A stretch of DNA of 51,716 nucleotides from Candidatus Gastranaerophilales bacterium (GTDB lineage: Bacteria; Cyanobacteriota; Vampirovibrionia; Gastranaerophilales; Gastranaerophilaceae): positions 1 through 51,716 of the forward strand of contig CALVDX010000015.1 of NCBI GenBank assembly GCA_944326425.1, written 5' to 3'. This document shows positions 7,234-18,800 of this stretch, piece by piece (the first letter of the stretch is position 1; each line of letters opens with the position of its first letter). Below the pieces are notes generated by a model, which saw nothing but the letters and a program-made list of their open reading frames with translations, was not told the DNA's origin and searched no databases. The position numbers and the translations under genes were made by a program.

Positions 7234-8337
7234 TTAACTATCCGGGTCAAAGTCGCTGTAATCAAACTCTTCTTTTCCGCTGTCTTCAGGAGAAGGAATT
7301 GCATCAGGATAGTTGTCCTGTGTATTTTCTGTGCTTCCTTCCGCTTGAGGATTTATTCCGTCGATTTTAACTCCGTAACGATCGTTTATGATTACTAAAT
7401 CTCCATACGCAACGGTTTTTCCTCCAACCTGCAGGTAAACCTTGTTGTCATAAACGGAACTTATATCTACAACGATGCCTTCTTCTATGTTTTTTAATTC
7501 ACCAAGCGGAATTTTAACTTTTTCAAACACTGCGGTCATATCTACCTGAATACTGTCCCAAAGGTTTGTATTATCTTCGCTCATTTCACTTCCTCCACTA
7601 TTTTCCAAGGGAACTACGAGTTTTTTGTCCGGTTTTATTTTTACGTCTTTAATAATTTTGTTGCCGACAATTAAATGCATATTATTTGCTTTGCTGTGGT
7701 CGCAAACAACTATATCTCCGGCATCAAGCCGTTTGATATCCGCAAGCGGAAATCTTGTGCTTCCGAGAATGAAATTGACTTCTACAAGCGCATTTGCAAG
7801 AAAATGTTCTTGTATTCTTCCCGGTTTTGCTTCTCTTTTGGGCGGGGTAAGGATATCACGCGGCAGGGATATTATAAATTTAGCCGCATCATCGGATAAT
7901 TCGTTTTTTACTAAAAATGTTAAATGCAAAATTTCAGAGTACTTTTTTTCTCTTTCAATCTTGAAATTCGGGGTTAGTTTTTCATATAAAAAATCGTTAA
8001 ATGCTGTTATGATTTTTGCCTCAAGTTCTGTAACTTCTGTCAGTTCAAAATTTTTGTTTGCACTGCCCAGAACTTTATCTAAAATAACATTAATCGTTTC
8101 TTGTGAAATTCTTATGAAAATGTCACTCTTTTTATTTATTTTAATTTTTGTTACAAAAAATGTTTCATTTTGGGAAAGGATATTCATGTTCTGACTGACA
8201 GAAATGAGTTTAAACCGGAGCCCTTCAAAGAAAAATTCATCGGAAGCAGACTGTACAACCGGTGCAAAGGTTGCTTCTATCCAACCATATTCTTCATATA
8301 GGTCATTAAATACACTGCTAAGTATTGAAGTACTCAT
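7234..8337 (-). CDS. Dual-SPOA flagellar switch protein (FliM/FliN-like)
   Basis: A component of the cytoplasmic C-ring, which sets rotation direction and feeds the export gate. The 367 residues contain an N-terminal region (about 1-165) with no recognised motif. Two SPOA (surface presentation of antigens) domains follow: the first near 183-236 (LGSTRFPLADIKRLDAGDIV), the second near 262-328 (FEKVKIPLGELKNIEEGIVV, then VGGKTVAYGDLVIINDRYGV). The acidic C-terminus is probably disordered. FliN has one SPOA domain and FliM one after a CheC-like domain, so a protein with two resembles a FliM-FliN or type III SctQ arrangement. First gene of the operon, 33 nt before fliO; no separate fliG, fliM or fliN is visible. 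Confidence 0.85.
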   Translation of the reverse strand: MSTSILSSVFNDLYEEYGWIEATFAPVVQSASDEFFFEGLRFKLISVSQNMNILSQNETFFVTKIKINKKSDIFIRISQETINVILDKVLGSANKNFELTEVTELEAKIITAFNDFLYEKLTPNFKIEREKKYSEILHLTFLVKNELSDDAAKFIISLPRDILTPPKREAKPGRIQEHFLANALVEVNFILGSTRFPLADIKRLDAGDIVVCDHSKANNMHLIVGNKIIKDVKIKPDKKLVVPLENSGGSEMSEDNTNLWDSIQVDMTAVFEKVKIPLGELKNIEEGIVVDISSVYDNKVYLQVGGKTVAYGDLVIINDRYGVKIDGINPQAEGSTENTQDNYPDAIPSPEDSGKEEFDYSDFDPDS

Positions 8338-8451
8338 ATTATCCCTTAATATCCCAACCCTATAATAGTATTATTTCTTCTCCGGAACATCAACTGTTTA
8401 CATGATTTTTTTCTCTCTTATAAATTCAAATGTGAAAAATAATAACTAATC

Positions 8452-8479
8452 TTTATAAATGATTTACAAATACTATAAT
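8452..8479 (+). promoter_or_regulatory. Possible promoter of the giant adhesin
   Basis: A perfect -10 hexamer TATAAT (8474-8479) lies about 60 nt before the start codon, with only a poor -35 candidate (TTTATA at 8452-8457, 16-nt spacer). The 200-nt gap 8338-8537 must also hold the promoter of the divergent flagellar operon; I could not place it. Confidence 0.35.
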
Positions 8480-8537
8480 ATTAAGCTACAATATACTTGT
8501 GTGTATTTAGAATACGGGAAGTAGTAGAACTTTACTG

Positions 8538-11500
8538 ATGAATAAGCCAAAAAAATTATTAATTGTTGCGGCTGTTGTTGCGGCTATATCATTGTCTGCG
8601 GCTTCTTATGCAGAGGATATAACTATAGATTCAGGAACCGCAACTCTTAATACTTCAAACGGCTCTATATCTTATAGCGGGGATACATATTCCTGGGGTG
8701 AGACGTCCGGAAACGTTTTGATACTAGACGGCGGCACTATTTCTATAGTGGCAAGAAGCAACGGTGCTATAACCGGTGTAATTCAGGCAATGACAGGCAG
8801 GCTTACCTGTACCGGCTCCGGAAATAATTCTAATCGTACGATATTAAATATTGGTGCAGGGTCCAGTATTGCTGAGGCTGTTAATATTGATCTTGGAACA
8901 TTTGCAATTTTAAATGTTAATAATGGCGGGGTATTAAATATAGACAGCAGCGATTCCTTAGGCTCGCGTTCTTATATAGGTTTGGGAGATGGCGGTATTT
9001 TGAACGCTAACGGCGGGTCTGTTATTATACAGGGAACCGGCGGTACTTTAAATATTACGGGAGGAACTCTGACTCTTAATACAGATACATACTCTCCCGG
9101 GTCTATTGCTGCTGATGTGGTTATTAACTCGGTGTCCGGCAGTATTCTGGATGTATCTGCAGGAGTCGTATATCTTAATTCTAATGATAACCTGCAGGGC
9201 GGGTTAACCCTTCGCGGATCGGGCATAATAAATATTCAGGGAACATCGTTGACTTCTAATGGGTACACACAATCTGCCGGTGACCTTAATATTTCTTCTT
9301 CTGAGTTTACCGTCGGGGAGGGGTCTTCTGTAACAGGCGGTAATATTACACTTAGTGATAGTTCTACTCTCAATGTTCAAAATGGTGCGGATTCAGATTT
9401 TTCTGCTTCTATTAATGCAGGAAGCGGTGATAGCATTAATGTCGATAATACTTCCACTGTTACATTGACCGGCGGAACAATCGATGCTAATACCGTTCTT
9501 AACGTTGCGGCGGGGTCCGGCATGAATGTTTCGGGAAGTTCTGCTGTTCTAAATATTAATAACAATGATAATTATTCAGGCTCTCTTTCTGTTGCTTCCG
9601 GTACTGCAAATATTTCAAATAAAGATTTTATAACCGACGGCACTGTTAACTTTAATATGACAGGCGGTACTGTTAACCTTGATTCTTCTGAAGTAGCTTT
9701 AAATACTGCAGGTTCACTTATAAATGGCGGAACTATTAACATGCAGAATAATTCCGGGGTGGCTCTTAATAATTCACAAACAAATATTGCTTCTATAACT
9801 ACCGATTCTACCTCTAATACTTTAGATATAACAGCCGATTCAACACTCGAAATGATTGGCGGGCAAATAGCAGAAGATACCGCAGTTAATATTGAAAATG
9901 GCTCGGGCCTTTTAGTAAACGCATCTGCAGCATCGGCTTCAATTGATGATAATGACGTTTGGGCAGGTCTTTTGGAAATATTGAACGGGACTTTAACAAT
10001 TAAAGATAAAATCGCTGAAGCCTCCTCAGGATCAATGTTTGTGCAAACAGGCGGAACGTCAAATATTAGTAATTCCGGTCTGGTGCTTGATACGGAAGAT
10101 GCTTATATAGCAGGCGGTACGCTTAATTTTACGGATAATTCTACTTTAAGTATTTCTAACGGTTTAGAAAACAGAGCTGCATTAAACATGACAGGAGTTA
10201 ATAATTTTAACATTAATAACTCATCTTCTTTTACCATGAGTGCAGGCAGTGTAGCAGAAGAAACAAATGTTAATCTGGCTTCCGGGGCAACATTAAATAT
10301 CAGTGAGGGCGCTGCTTTATCGCTTGATGATACTGATATCTGGGAAGGACTTCTTTCCTCTGACGGCAGTGTAAATATGGCTGATATGAATGTAAGTACG
10401 GATGAAAATCGTATTTATCAGCAGGCTGCAAATGACGGCGCTGCAGTTCTAAATCTTGATAATACATCTCTTACTATTAATGAAGGGTCATTTTCTGAAG
10501 GCGGAACGATTAATCTCTCTAATAGCAGTGATTTAACTTTTCAAAATAACAGAAATAATTATGCAAGTATTAATACAACAGCAGATACAAATGAAAATTT
10601 AACAGTTGCTGATAATACAATATTAACCCTTCAGGGCGGAACAATTACAGAAAATGCTGTTTTGGATATTGCGGGAAATTTGGACATAAGCGGGGCTACG
10701 GTTACATTAGATTCTGATACCGATACCCTGACCGGAGATTTGACGCTGCTGCGCGGAACACTTACATTAAAGGAAATTCAAAAACAATCCGGTTTCGCGC
10801 AAACGGGCGGTATTTTAAATGTAGATGCTTCAAACCTTGAATTAACCGGGGATACGGATGTCCTTGACGGGGGATCGTTAAATCTTACAAATAATTCATC
10901 ACTTACAATTTCTAACGGGGTGTCTAACAGTACAGATAGTATTTCTACTGATGAGTCGGTCAATAACATTGTAATAGAAAATTCTTCAAATTATACGGTA
11001 CGCGGCGGTTCAATTACACAGCCCGCGCATGTTACGATTGACAGCGGAGCAGGACTTACTGTTGCAGGGGCAGATGTCACTTTAGACAGTGCTACAGACA
11101 ATTGGAACGGTTCGTTGGCTCTTAGTTCCGGAACAACTTCTCTGCAAAATTTCAATGGCTCAGGGGCAGTAGTAACTGATTCGTCTAAGACTTTTAATCA
11201 GAGCGGCGGAACTCTTAATCTTAACAGCTCGGATATTACGCTTAATGAAGGATCTGCAATCACAAGCGGGCAGGTTAATTTAACAAATGCATCAGAACTT
11301 ATTTTTAATAACGGAGTTACAAATACAGCAAATATTACGACTAATGATATCTCTACAAATATTCTCCGGATAAGTAATAATTCTACTCTGACTTCTATAG
11401 GCGGAATTATTAATGAGGCCGCTAGTGTAACAATAGATTCAGGGGCTGCATTGAATATTAGCGGGGTAAATTCTGATATTACAATTAGTTCCGAAGATAC

Positions 11501-12758
11501 CTGGGATGGACAGGTTGCTATTTCTAACGGAACATTAAATATAAAAGACGGGATGCATGCCACAGATACATCTAAAACCTTTGTCCAAACCGGCGGGACT
11601 CTCAACCTGAACGGAACATCTCTTCAATTAAATACTGAAAATTCCTACGTTAATCAGGGTACTGTCAACTTAAGTAATAATTCAATGCTTACTTTTGATA
11701 ACGGTAGAACTGATAATACTGCGGTTATTAATACTTCTGATACTTCACTAAATAATTTAATAGTATATGAAAATTCCGGTTTAACGCTTACCGGCGGAAC
11801 AATTAATAAAGAAGCCTCCGTAACAATAGATTCCGGAGCGGATTTAACCATTAGAGGTGCAGGGGTTTCTTTAAATAACACTGATACGTGGTCCGGCGGT
11901 ATTACATTATCGAGCGGTTCTTTAACATTAACTGACGGATTAAATGCTGTTACAACTGCTAATAAAACTTATGTACAGAATGGCGGCAGTTTGTATGTTG
12001 ACAATGCATCTCTTACTCTGGATACTCCTGAATCTTATATTTCAACCGGTATCGGGTATTTGCAGAATGGCGGGAGTTTAACAATTGCTAACGGCTTGGA
12101 TTCTAACAGCATGTCACTGTATGCAAATGATAACAGCGCAAGTTCTCTGGATATTATTGAAAACTCTACGTTGACTTTGACAGAAGGAACAGTTGATACA
12201 GCTTCTCAGGTTAATATTGATGACGGTTCTATACTTAATACGACAGGGGCTACTGTTAATATTGACGGCGCTTCCGGAGATGTATGGAGCGGGGAAATAG
12301 ATATTAACGGCGGTACGCTTAATGTTTCCAATACTAATTTGGATAATGGGGTATTAAGAGGAGAAAGAGGAAGTATAACACTGGGTGCAAACTCAAAGCT
12401 GAATCTAGCTTCAGGGTCTATTATTACCGGAACTATGAGAACGGTAATTCAGGATACAGGAGAACTGCATATAACCGGTGGTACAACCGCAATAAATAAT
12501 GGTGATACATGGTCCGGCGATATATATCTTACCGACGGGAGTTTATCCTATACTTCGTTAATTGAAAACGGTAATATATATGCAGACGGCGGAAGCCTGA
12601 GTGTTTATAATACCAGCGGGCGCGGTACCCTTCATGTAGATGGTGATTCATATATTAATGCGGCAACAGATGTAAGCTTAACCGGAAGCGGAACATTTGC
12701 GATAACCGATGGTGATGTATATTTTAATGAAGGTGATACCTGGCTTCAAATACTTTAA
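8538..12758 (+). CDS. Giant autotransporter-type adhesin, N-terminal part (split by frameshift)
   Basis: The first 1,406 residues of what was evidently one protein with the next frame. It starts with a signal peptide (MNKPKKLLIVAAVVAAISLS..., cleavage after ASYA, residues 22-25). The rest is a beta-solenoid built of repeated units of about 100-150 residues, rich in Gly, Ser, Thr and Asn. Each unit passes through QTGGTLNL, SLTLN, GGTVNLSNNS, LTGGTI, VTIDSGA and a W-containing turn such as DTWSG. About a dozen W-turns occur here. It has no membrane barrel of its own. Translation ends at TAA 12756-12758, right after a W-turn (DTWLQ), while the continuation is open in the -1 frame. As it stands the product would be secreted to the periplasm without an anchor. 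Confidence 0.85.
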   Translation: MNKPKKLLIVAAVVAAISLSAASYAEDITIDSGTATLNTSNGSISYSGDTYSWGETSGNVLILDGGTISIVARSNGAITGVIQAMTGRLTCTGSGNNSNRTILNIGAGSSIAEAVNIDLGTFAILNVNNGGVLNIDSSDSLGSRSYIGLGDGGILNANGGSVIIQGTGGTLNITGGTLTLNTDTYSPGSIAADVVINSVSGSILDVSAGVVYLNSNDNLQGGLTLRGSGIINIQGTSLTSNGYTQSAGDLNISSSEFTVGEGSSVTGGNITLSDSSTLNVQNGADSDFSASINAGSGDSINVDNTSTVTLTGGTIDANTVLNVAAGSGMNVSGSSAVLNINNNDNYSGSLSVASGTANISNKDFITDGTVNFNMTGGTVNLDSSEVALNTAGSLINGGTINMQNNSGVALNNSQTNIASITTDSTSNTLDITADSTLEMIGGQIAEDTAVNIENGSGLLVNASAASASIDDNDVWAGLLEILNGTLTIKDKIAEASSGSMFVQTGGTSNISNSGLVLDTEDAYIAGGTLNFTDNSTLSISNGLENRAALNMTGVNNFNINNSSSFTMSAGSVAEETNVNLASGATLNISEGAALSLDDTDIWEGLLSSDGSVNMADMNVSTDENRIYQQAANDGAAVLNLDNTSLTINEGSFSEGGTINLSNSSDLTFQNNRNNYASINTTADTNENLTVADNTILTLQGGTITENAVLDIAGNLDISGATVTLDSDTDTLTGDLTLLRGTLTLKEIQKQSGFAQTGGILNVDASNLELTGDTDVLDGGSLNLTNNSSLTISNGVSNSTDSISTDESVNNIVIENSSNYTVRGGSITQPAHVTIDSGAGLTVAGADVTLDSATDNWNGSLALSSGTTSLQNFNGSGAVVTDSSKTFNQSGGTLNLNSSDITLNEGSAITSGQVNLTNASELIFNNGVTNTANITTNDISTNILRISNNSTLTSIGGIINEAASVTIDSGAALNISGVNSDITISSEDTWDGQVAISNGTLNIKDGMHATDTSKTFVQTGGTLNLNGTSLQLNTENSYVNQGTVNLSNNSMLTFDNGRTDNTAVINTSDTSLNNLIVYENSGLTLTGGTINKEASVTIDSGADLTIRGAGVSLNNTDTWSGGITLSSGSLTLTDGLNAVTTANKTYVQNGGSLYVDNASLTLDTPESYISTGIGYLQNGGSLTIANGLDSNSMSLYANDNSASSLDIIENSTLTLTEGTVDTASQVNIDDGSILNTTGATVNIDGASGDVWSGEIDINGGTLNVSNTNLDNGVLRGERGSITLGANSKLNLASGSIITGTMRTVIQDTGELHITGGTTAINNGDTWSGDIYLTDGSLSYTSLIENGNIYADGGSLSVYNTSGRGTLHVDGDSYINAATDVSLTGSGTFAITDGDVYFNEGDTWLQIL
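12747..12758 (+). other. Single-base frameshift junction in the giant adhesin
   Basis: After ACC TGG CTT CAA the frame reads ATA CTT TAA. One extra A in the AAA run at 12748-12750 would give CAA AAT ACT TTA ATA ACC CTT and join seamlessly to the downstream repeat region. The downstream frame is open from here through 12815. The site is not a canonical X-XXY-YYZ slippery heptamer. Confidence 0.85.
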
Positions 12759-12814
12759 TAACCCTTGATGGTGACGGCTTATTTGATTACAGCGACCTTA
12801 CTTCCGGTGGAAGG

Positions 12815-15800
12815 TTGCAGGCCTCTTCCGGTAATGTTGATATTCATTCGGGGATTCTTAATTTTACTATTAATACGGCATATATTTCAGAGGATGTTGA
12901 ACTAACGTTAGATGAAGGCGGTAAGATATTCATATCAAATACCAGCGGTGTTACAATCAACAACGGCGGTGCTGAAGGTACAAATGATACTTGGAACGGA
13001 GATATTGAATTAACCGGAGGGACTCTTAATATATCCGGTTATGAAAAGACTACTTCTGATACTTCTACATACACACAATCAGGGGGGACACTTAATTTAA
13101 GTGATGGTACAAATCTTACATTGAATGAAGGATCTCAGATTACCGGAAGCTCTACTACTATTAATTTTGCGTCATCAGGCGATACATCATCCCTGACATT
13201 GGCAAACGGGGCAGAAAACAGTGCAATTCTTTCGACTTCCGGCCGCGGAGACAGTTTTTCTCTTTCTGATAATTCAGAATTTACACATGTCAGGGGAACA
13301 ATAGAGGAAGCAGATACTGTTAATATTGGCGCAGGGTCTACGTTTAATCTTGCAGGCACAGCTTCCAGCAGGTTATCAACACTTTATTTAAACGAAGATG
13401 ACAACTATTCCGGAAATATTGATCTTTCATCAGGTTATGGACGTCTTTATCTTAATGGTGTAACAAAGGCTGAAACGGGAACTCTTGTTCAATCTTCTTC
13501 TAATGCTGTTACAACTATTACCGGTGACAATTTTGTCTTTAATAATGCGGGTGATAATGTTTCGGGCGGAACACTTAATATCGGTACGAGCAGTGATAAT
13601 GCCAGTGTTGGTGTTTCTGCAGGAACTATTGATGCCGGAGCGGGTATTAATATTAATGACGGATCTACGCTTAATATTTCAGGCGGCTCTGTTACTGTTA
13701 ATGCCGGCGATACCTGGGCAGGTGATATAAATCAGACCTCGGGTACTTTAATTTATGATGGTTTAACTTCTAATGGCGGATTAAATTCAACAGGCGGAGA
13801 TTTTAATTTAGTAGGAAATGCTATTTTAAAACTCGGGGAAACTTCAAATATATCCTCTGCGACAAATGTATCTATAGGAGCTAATGCGGAGATAGATATA
13901 ATAGACGGAACAAGCTTATCTTTGGACGCACAGGATGAGTGGCTGGGGCTGGTTCATAATACAAATGGAATATTAAATGCTGATAGTGTAAATAAAGCAG
14001 AAGGATCTTCATATATACAGGAAGGTGCAGATTCTGTTTTAAATGTCACAGGAACAGGTTTCAACCTTTCAGGAGAGAGCGATGAAATATCCGAAGGCCG
14101 TTTAAATGTCGGGGATGAGAACGGTACGCTTTCTGATTTCACTATTTCAAATGGAACAGTTGCGGATGCTGTTACTGTTAATGTTTTTGAAAATGCAGCA
14201 CTTATAATCGATGGCGGTGAATTAACTCTTTCAGATACTGATACGGTCAATGGCACACTTGAATTAAGAGACGGCTTATTAACCTTAGAAGACTGGATTT
14301 TAAATGCCGGATATGTACAAACAGGAGGACTTCTTGATATGTATGGCTCCGAACTTCATATTTCGGATGCAGGTTCTTCTGTAAGCGGGGCTGTTCATTT
14401 AAATGATAATTCACTTTTAGATTTAAGTGCAGCATCTGATAGTGAACTTGAAATCCAAACAGACGGTACTGCAAATAGTATTAACATAGGTGCCGGCAAT
14501 GTGACAGTTAATAATCAGACTTCTATTGATAATAATGCAAGTGTAAATATTTCTAACGGTGCCGGTTTTAATATTGCGTCGGGAACTGTTAATTTAAATT
14601 CCGGTGATACCTGGGCTGGAGAAATTAATAATAGTGCAAATTTAAATATAGATAATCTTTCTAAGACAGGCATATTTACCCAGACAGATAGTGGTGCCGT
14701 TACAAACATAACCGGTTCCGGCTTTGATTTAGGGGCTGTCGGTGATGAGGTTAGTGCAGGACAGTTAAATGTGGGGAATGTTTCTCAGTCCGGAGAACTT
14801 GCAATTTCAATAGGTACAGTTGGTGAAAATACGGCTGTTAATTTAGCGGATGGCTCTTCTATTAATATATCTGGCGGTAGTTTGACGCTAAATGACAATG
14901 ATATTTGGGACGGTGATATTGGGGCAAGTGCCGGAACTCTTAATATACTTTCTCCAATTGAAAGAGAAGGTTCTTTGACTTTAAATGGTGCTACTGCCAA
15001 TATTTATTCCTCATTTGTGATTGACGGTAATGATTCACTAACAAGCGGTATTCTTAATGCTTATGGAGATCTCGCTCTTGAAAATAACGCAGAGATTGCT
15101 TCGGATGTTGCTCTGACAATATCCAGAAATACAACAGTTGATATAGATAATACCTCAACTTTAACTGTCGGCAGGGATGATTACTGGTATGGAAGTATTA
15201 ATAATAACGGGACTTTAAATTTGTCATCAGATAAGATTACTGATGCGGGGTCTGCTTACGTTCAGTCCGAAGGGGTTTTAAATATATCTGATGCAGCTAA
15301 TTTAACACTTACGGAAGGAAGTTCTATAACTAATAACGGTACAGTTAATCTGTCAGAGGCTTCAGGGATAACATTTAATAACCAAAATGCAAATAGTGCT
15401 GTTATTAATACAACGGATAGTACAGCAAATAGTATTGCGGTCTCTGAAGGTTCTTCACTTTCACTTGAAAATGGTACTAATATTAATGCAGATGCAGGGG
15501 TTAATTTCTCAGGTGACGTATCAATTGCCGGCGGTAATCTTGTATTAAATACCGGAGATATTTTAGCAGGTAATTTGACTAATACCGGTGCATCGGTTGT
15601 TTTTGACGGACTTACTAAATCAGGTGTGTATACTCAAAATGATGAAGATGCGCTGCTCAGTATTCTTTCTGATTTAACGCTTGGTAGTACTGACTCCATT
15701 ACTGCCGGCGGCTTGAATATTGACGGGGCTAATTTGACATTAGACGGCTTATCAATAACTGATAATATAGACGTGACTATTGACTCTGACGGGCTGCTTA

Positions 15801-18800
15801 CAATTTCTTCAGGGAGCTCTGCTTACTTATCATCTGATGATACAATTAACGGGTCGATTGATAATTCAGGGAGTTTAACAGTAAAAGATATTACGCTCGG
15901 AAATTCATATTCTCATAATAATGCTGAATTAATTATGGATAATTCAAGGTTCAATGCCCAAACCGGAGTTGTAGACGGCGGAAGTATTACATTAAACAAC
16001 AATTCGGTATTAAATATTTCTAACGGTGTAAGTAATTCATTTGGTGTAAATACAGACTCTACAAATAACCGGCTGGGTATTGCCAATAATTCAACTGTTA
16101 CATTGGAGAGCGGCAACATACTGGAAGATACTATTTTAAATCTCTCAGAAGGTTCTAAATTAACAATAGGGGATGCTTCGGTTTCAATTAATGATAAAGG
16201 TGTATCTGCCGATATTTGGGAGGGTACTATAGAACTAAACAGTGCTAATAGCACATTAGAACTTGTAGATTTTACATCGCATGTCGGGGAATTAATTGCG
16301 GAACAGGGAAATTTAAGATTGTCCGGAAATACTGTTATATCGTTGACCGATGGTTCTATAGCCGAAGCAGTGGCATTGGACATAGGAACTGATGCTGCAT
16401 TATACTTATCAGGGGCCTCATTAAACCTTGATTCTGCCGATAATTGGGGCGGAACAATTATTATGAATAATGCTTCATCTTCTTTAACCTTACAAGATAT
16501 GGTTACGGATGACGCTTCAAATTTGGTAGCTGAAAGCGGAAATTTAACCCTTACAAACTCTACTTTGAATTTGACCGGAACATCACAAATTAGTTCTGAT
16601 GTTAACGTTAATATCGAATCGGGTTCTACTGTTAATATAACCGGCGGAAACGTGACCTTAGACGGCTTAACGGATGTTTGGGACGGGAAATTAACAATAA
16701 GCAACGGGAATTTAACGTTGAATGATATGGAGAAATCAGAGAGCGGAGTATTCCAGCAAACGGGGGGAACAACAACGATACTGGGAACGAGCTTTGATAT
16801 GAATAATAGCGAAGACTATGTACAGTCCGGCACATTGATAGTAGGAGATGGTTTAAATGAGGCATTGTTAACGGTATCAGAAGGAAAGATATATGATGAT
16901 GCAACGCTTGTAATACGTGATAAAGGTGAAGTAAATATAATAAATAATGGAACAGGCGGCGAAAGCGGAAGCGGAAGCGGGGGATTAGACTGGGCCGGAC
17001 ATGTACAGGTAGACGGCGGTAGATTAACAATAGATGATACGGAAAAGACGGGAACGTTAACGCAGACTGGCGGAGAAATAATAGTAAGCGGTGACTTTGA
17101 CTTAAATAACACCGGAGACCGTATAAGCGGCGGGAGTATGACAGTAGACGGGAATTTAGGAGTAAGTTCCGGCGTAATAGAAGCAGGAAACAGCCTGAAT
17201 ATAACGGAGTCGGGTGAAATCACAATAAACGGCGGAAGCGTAACGGTAAACGGCGGAGATATCTGGAACGGTTTGGTTTCGCTTACGGATGGAATTTTAA
17301 ACGTAGATGGCTTAAGCGGACAATTCGGGTATTCCCAATCCGGCGGTGTTCTTTCGCTGTCAAATTCTTCTGATTTTACTATTGACGGCGGCTCTGTAAT
17401 AACTGGCGGCGAAATTAATATTGATAATAGTTCTCTTACTTCTTCCTTAGGATCAGAAATTAACAACGCGTCTGTTAATTTAACAAATAGTTCTGATTTA
17501 ACAATTTCTAACGGGGCACAAAACTCTATTGGTTTTAGTTCCGATTCCTCTTCAAATACGGTGACTCTTACTGATAGTTCAAGCTTAACTCTTAACTCAG
17601 GAACGCTCAGAGAAGAAACAGTCCTTGATATTCAGTCAGGAACAAGTCTTGATATAGCAAATAATTCTTCTGTTATACTGGATTCAAACTCCGGTACTGC
17701 TGATAACTGGAATGGAGAAATTACACTTGTAAATGATGATAGTACTTTAATATTAAAAGATTACACAAAAGAGGGAACAAGCCAGTTGAATGCTGAGCGC
17801 GGTAATTTTGTTCTCGATGGAACTACTCTTTTGACTCTGACTGATGGAACGATTGCTCAGGAAGTAAAGCTTTCAATCAACGAAGATGCAAGACTTAACC
17901 TCTCCGGCGCTTCTTTAACTCTTGATAATGCTGATACGTGGCTTGGTACTATTGGTATGGATAATGCAGGAAGTACTTTGACCCTCGAAGGAATGGAAAT
18001 AGATGATAACGCCAATTTAATAGCATCCGAAGGAAATCTTGTTCTTGATAATACTGTTTTAACTATTGGCGGGTCATCAAATATTAGTAATGATGTAAAC
18101 CTGAATATTGATGAAAATTCAGTTGTCAACTTTACCGGCGGCAGTTTAAATATAAACGACGGAGATACATGGAACGGGCAGGTTAATAATCTTGGCGGAG
18201 CCTTAACAATTGATAAAAATACTACTAATAAAACAGGTTCTTTAGTGCAAAATTCAAATAGCGCTGCTACAACGGTGCTTGGAAGCTCTTTTGACTTGAA
18301 TAATGCATTAGATAGTATATCGGCAGGCAGGCTGACGGTTGGTAACGGGGTTGATAACGCATTATTAACTGTTTCTCAGGGGAGTATCGGTGCCGATACA
18401 GTATTAGATATAACCATGAATTCGGATATTTCTATTACAGGCGGAAATGTTACATTAAATGACAACGATATTTATCTTGGTGATGTGACTGTAAGTAATG
18501 GAAATTTAACTTTAGACGGTACAAATAAAACCGGCAGTTTAGTCCAAAACGGCGGCAGTATTACGATAGCTTCTGATTTTACTCTTAACAATATTTCTGA
18601 TAGTTTAACAGGCGGAAGTTTGAGTATTGCGCAGGATGCGGGGCTGACTATTGAGAACGGAAGTATAGGCAGCGGCTCTGCTATTTCTATGGGGCAAAAT
18701 TCTGAAATTAATGTTACCGGCGGGGAATTAACATTAAATGATAATGATATTTGGAGTTCGGAAATTAATGTTGATGGCGGAACTCTAAATATTTACGACC

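Noticed and set aside
12747-12758. Programmed -1 frameshift at the adhesin break
   Set aside because: No X-XXY-YYZ heptamer in frame and no obvious downstream stimulatory hairpin; a base-call error or real indel is simpler.
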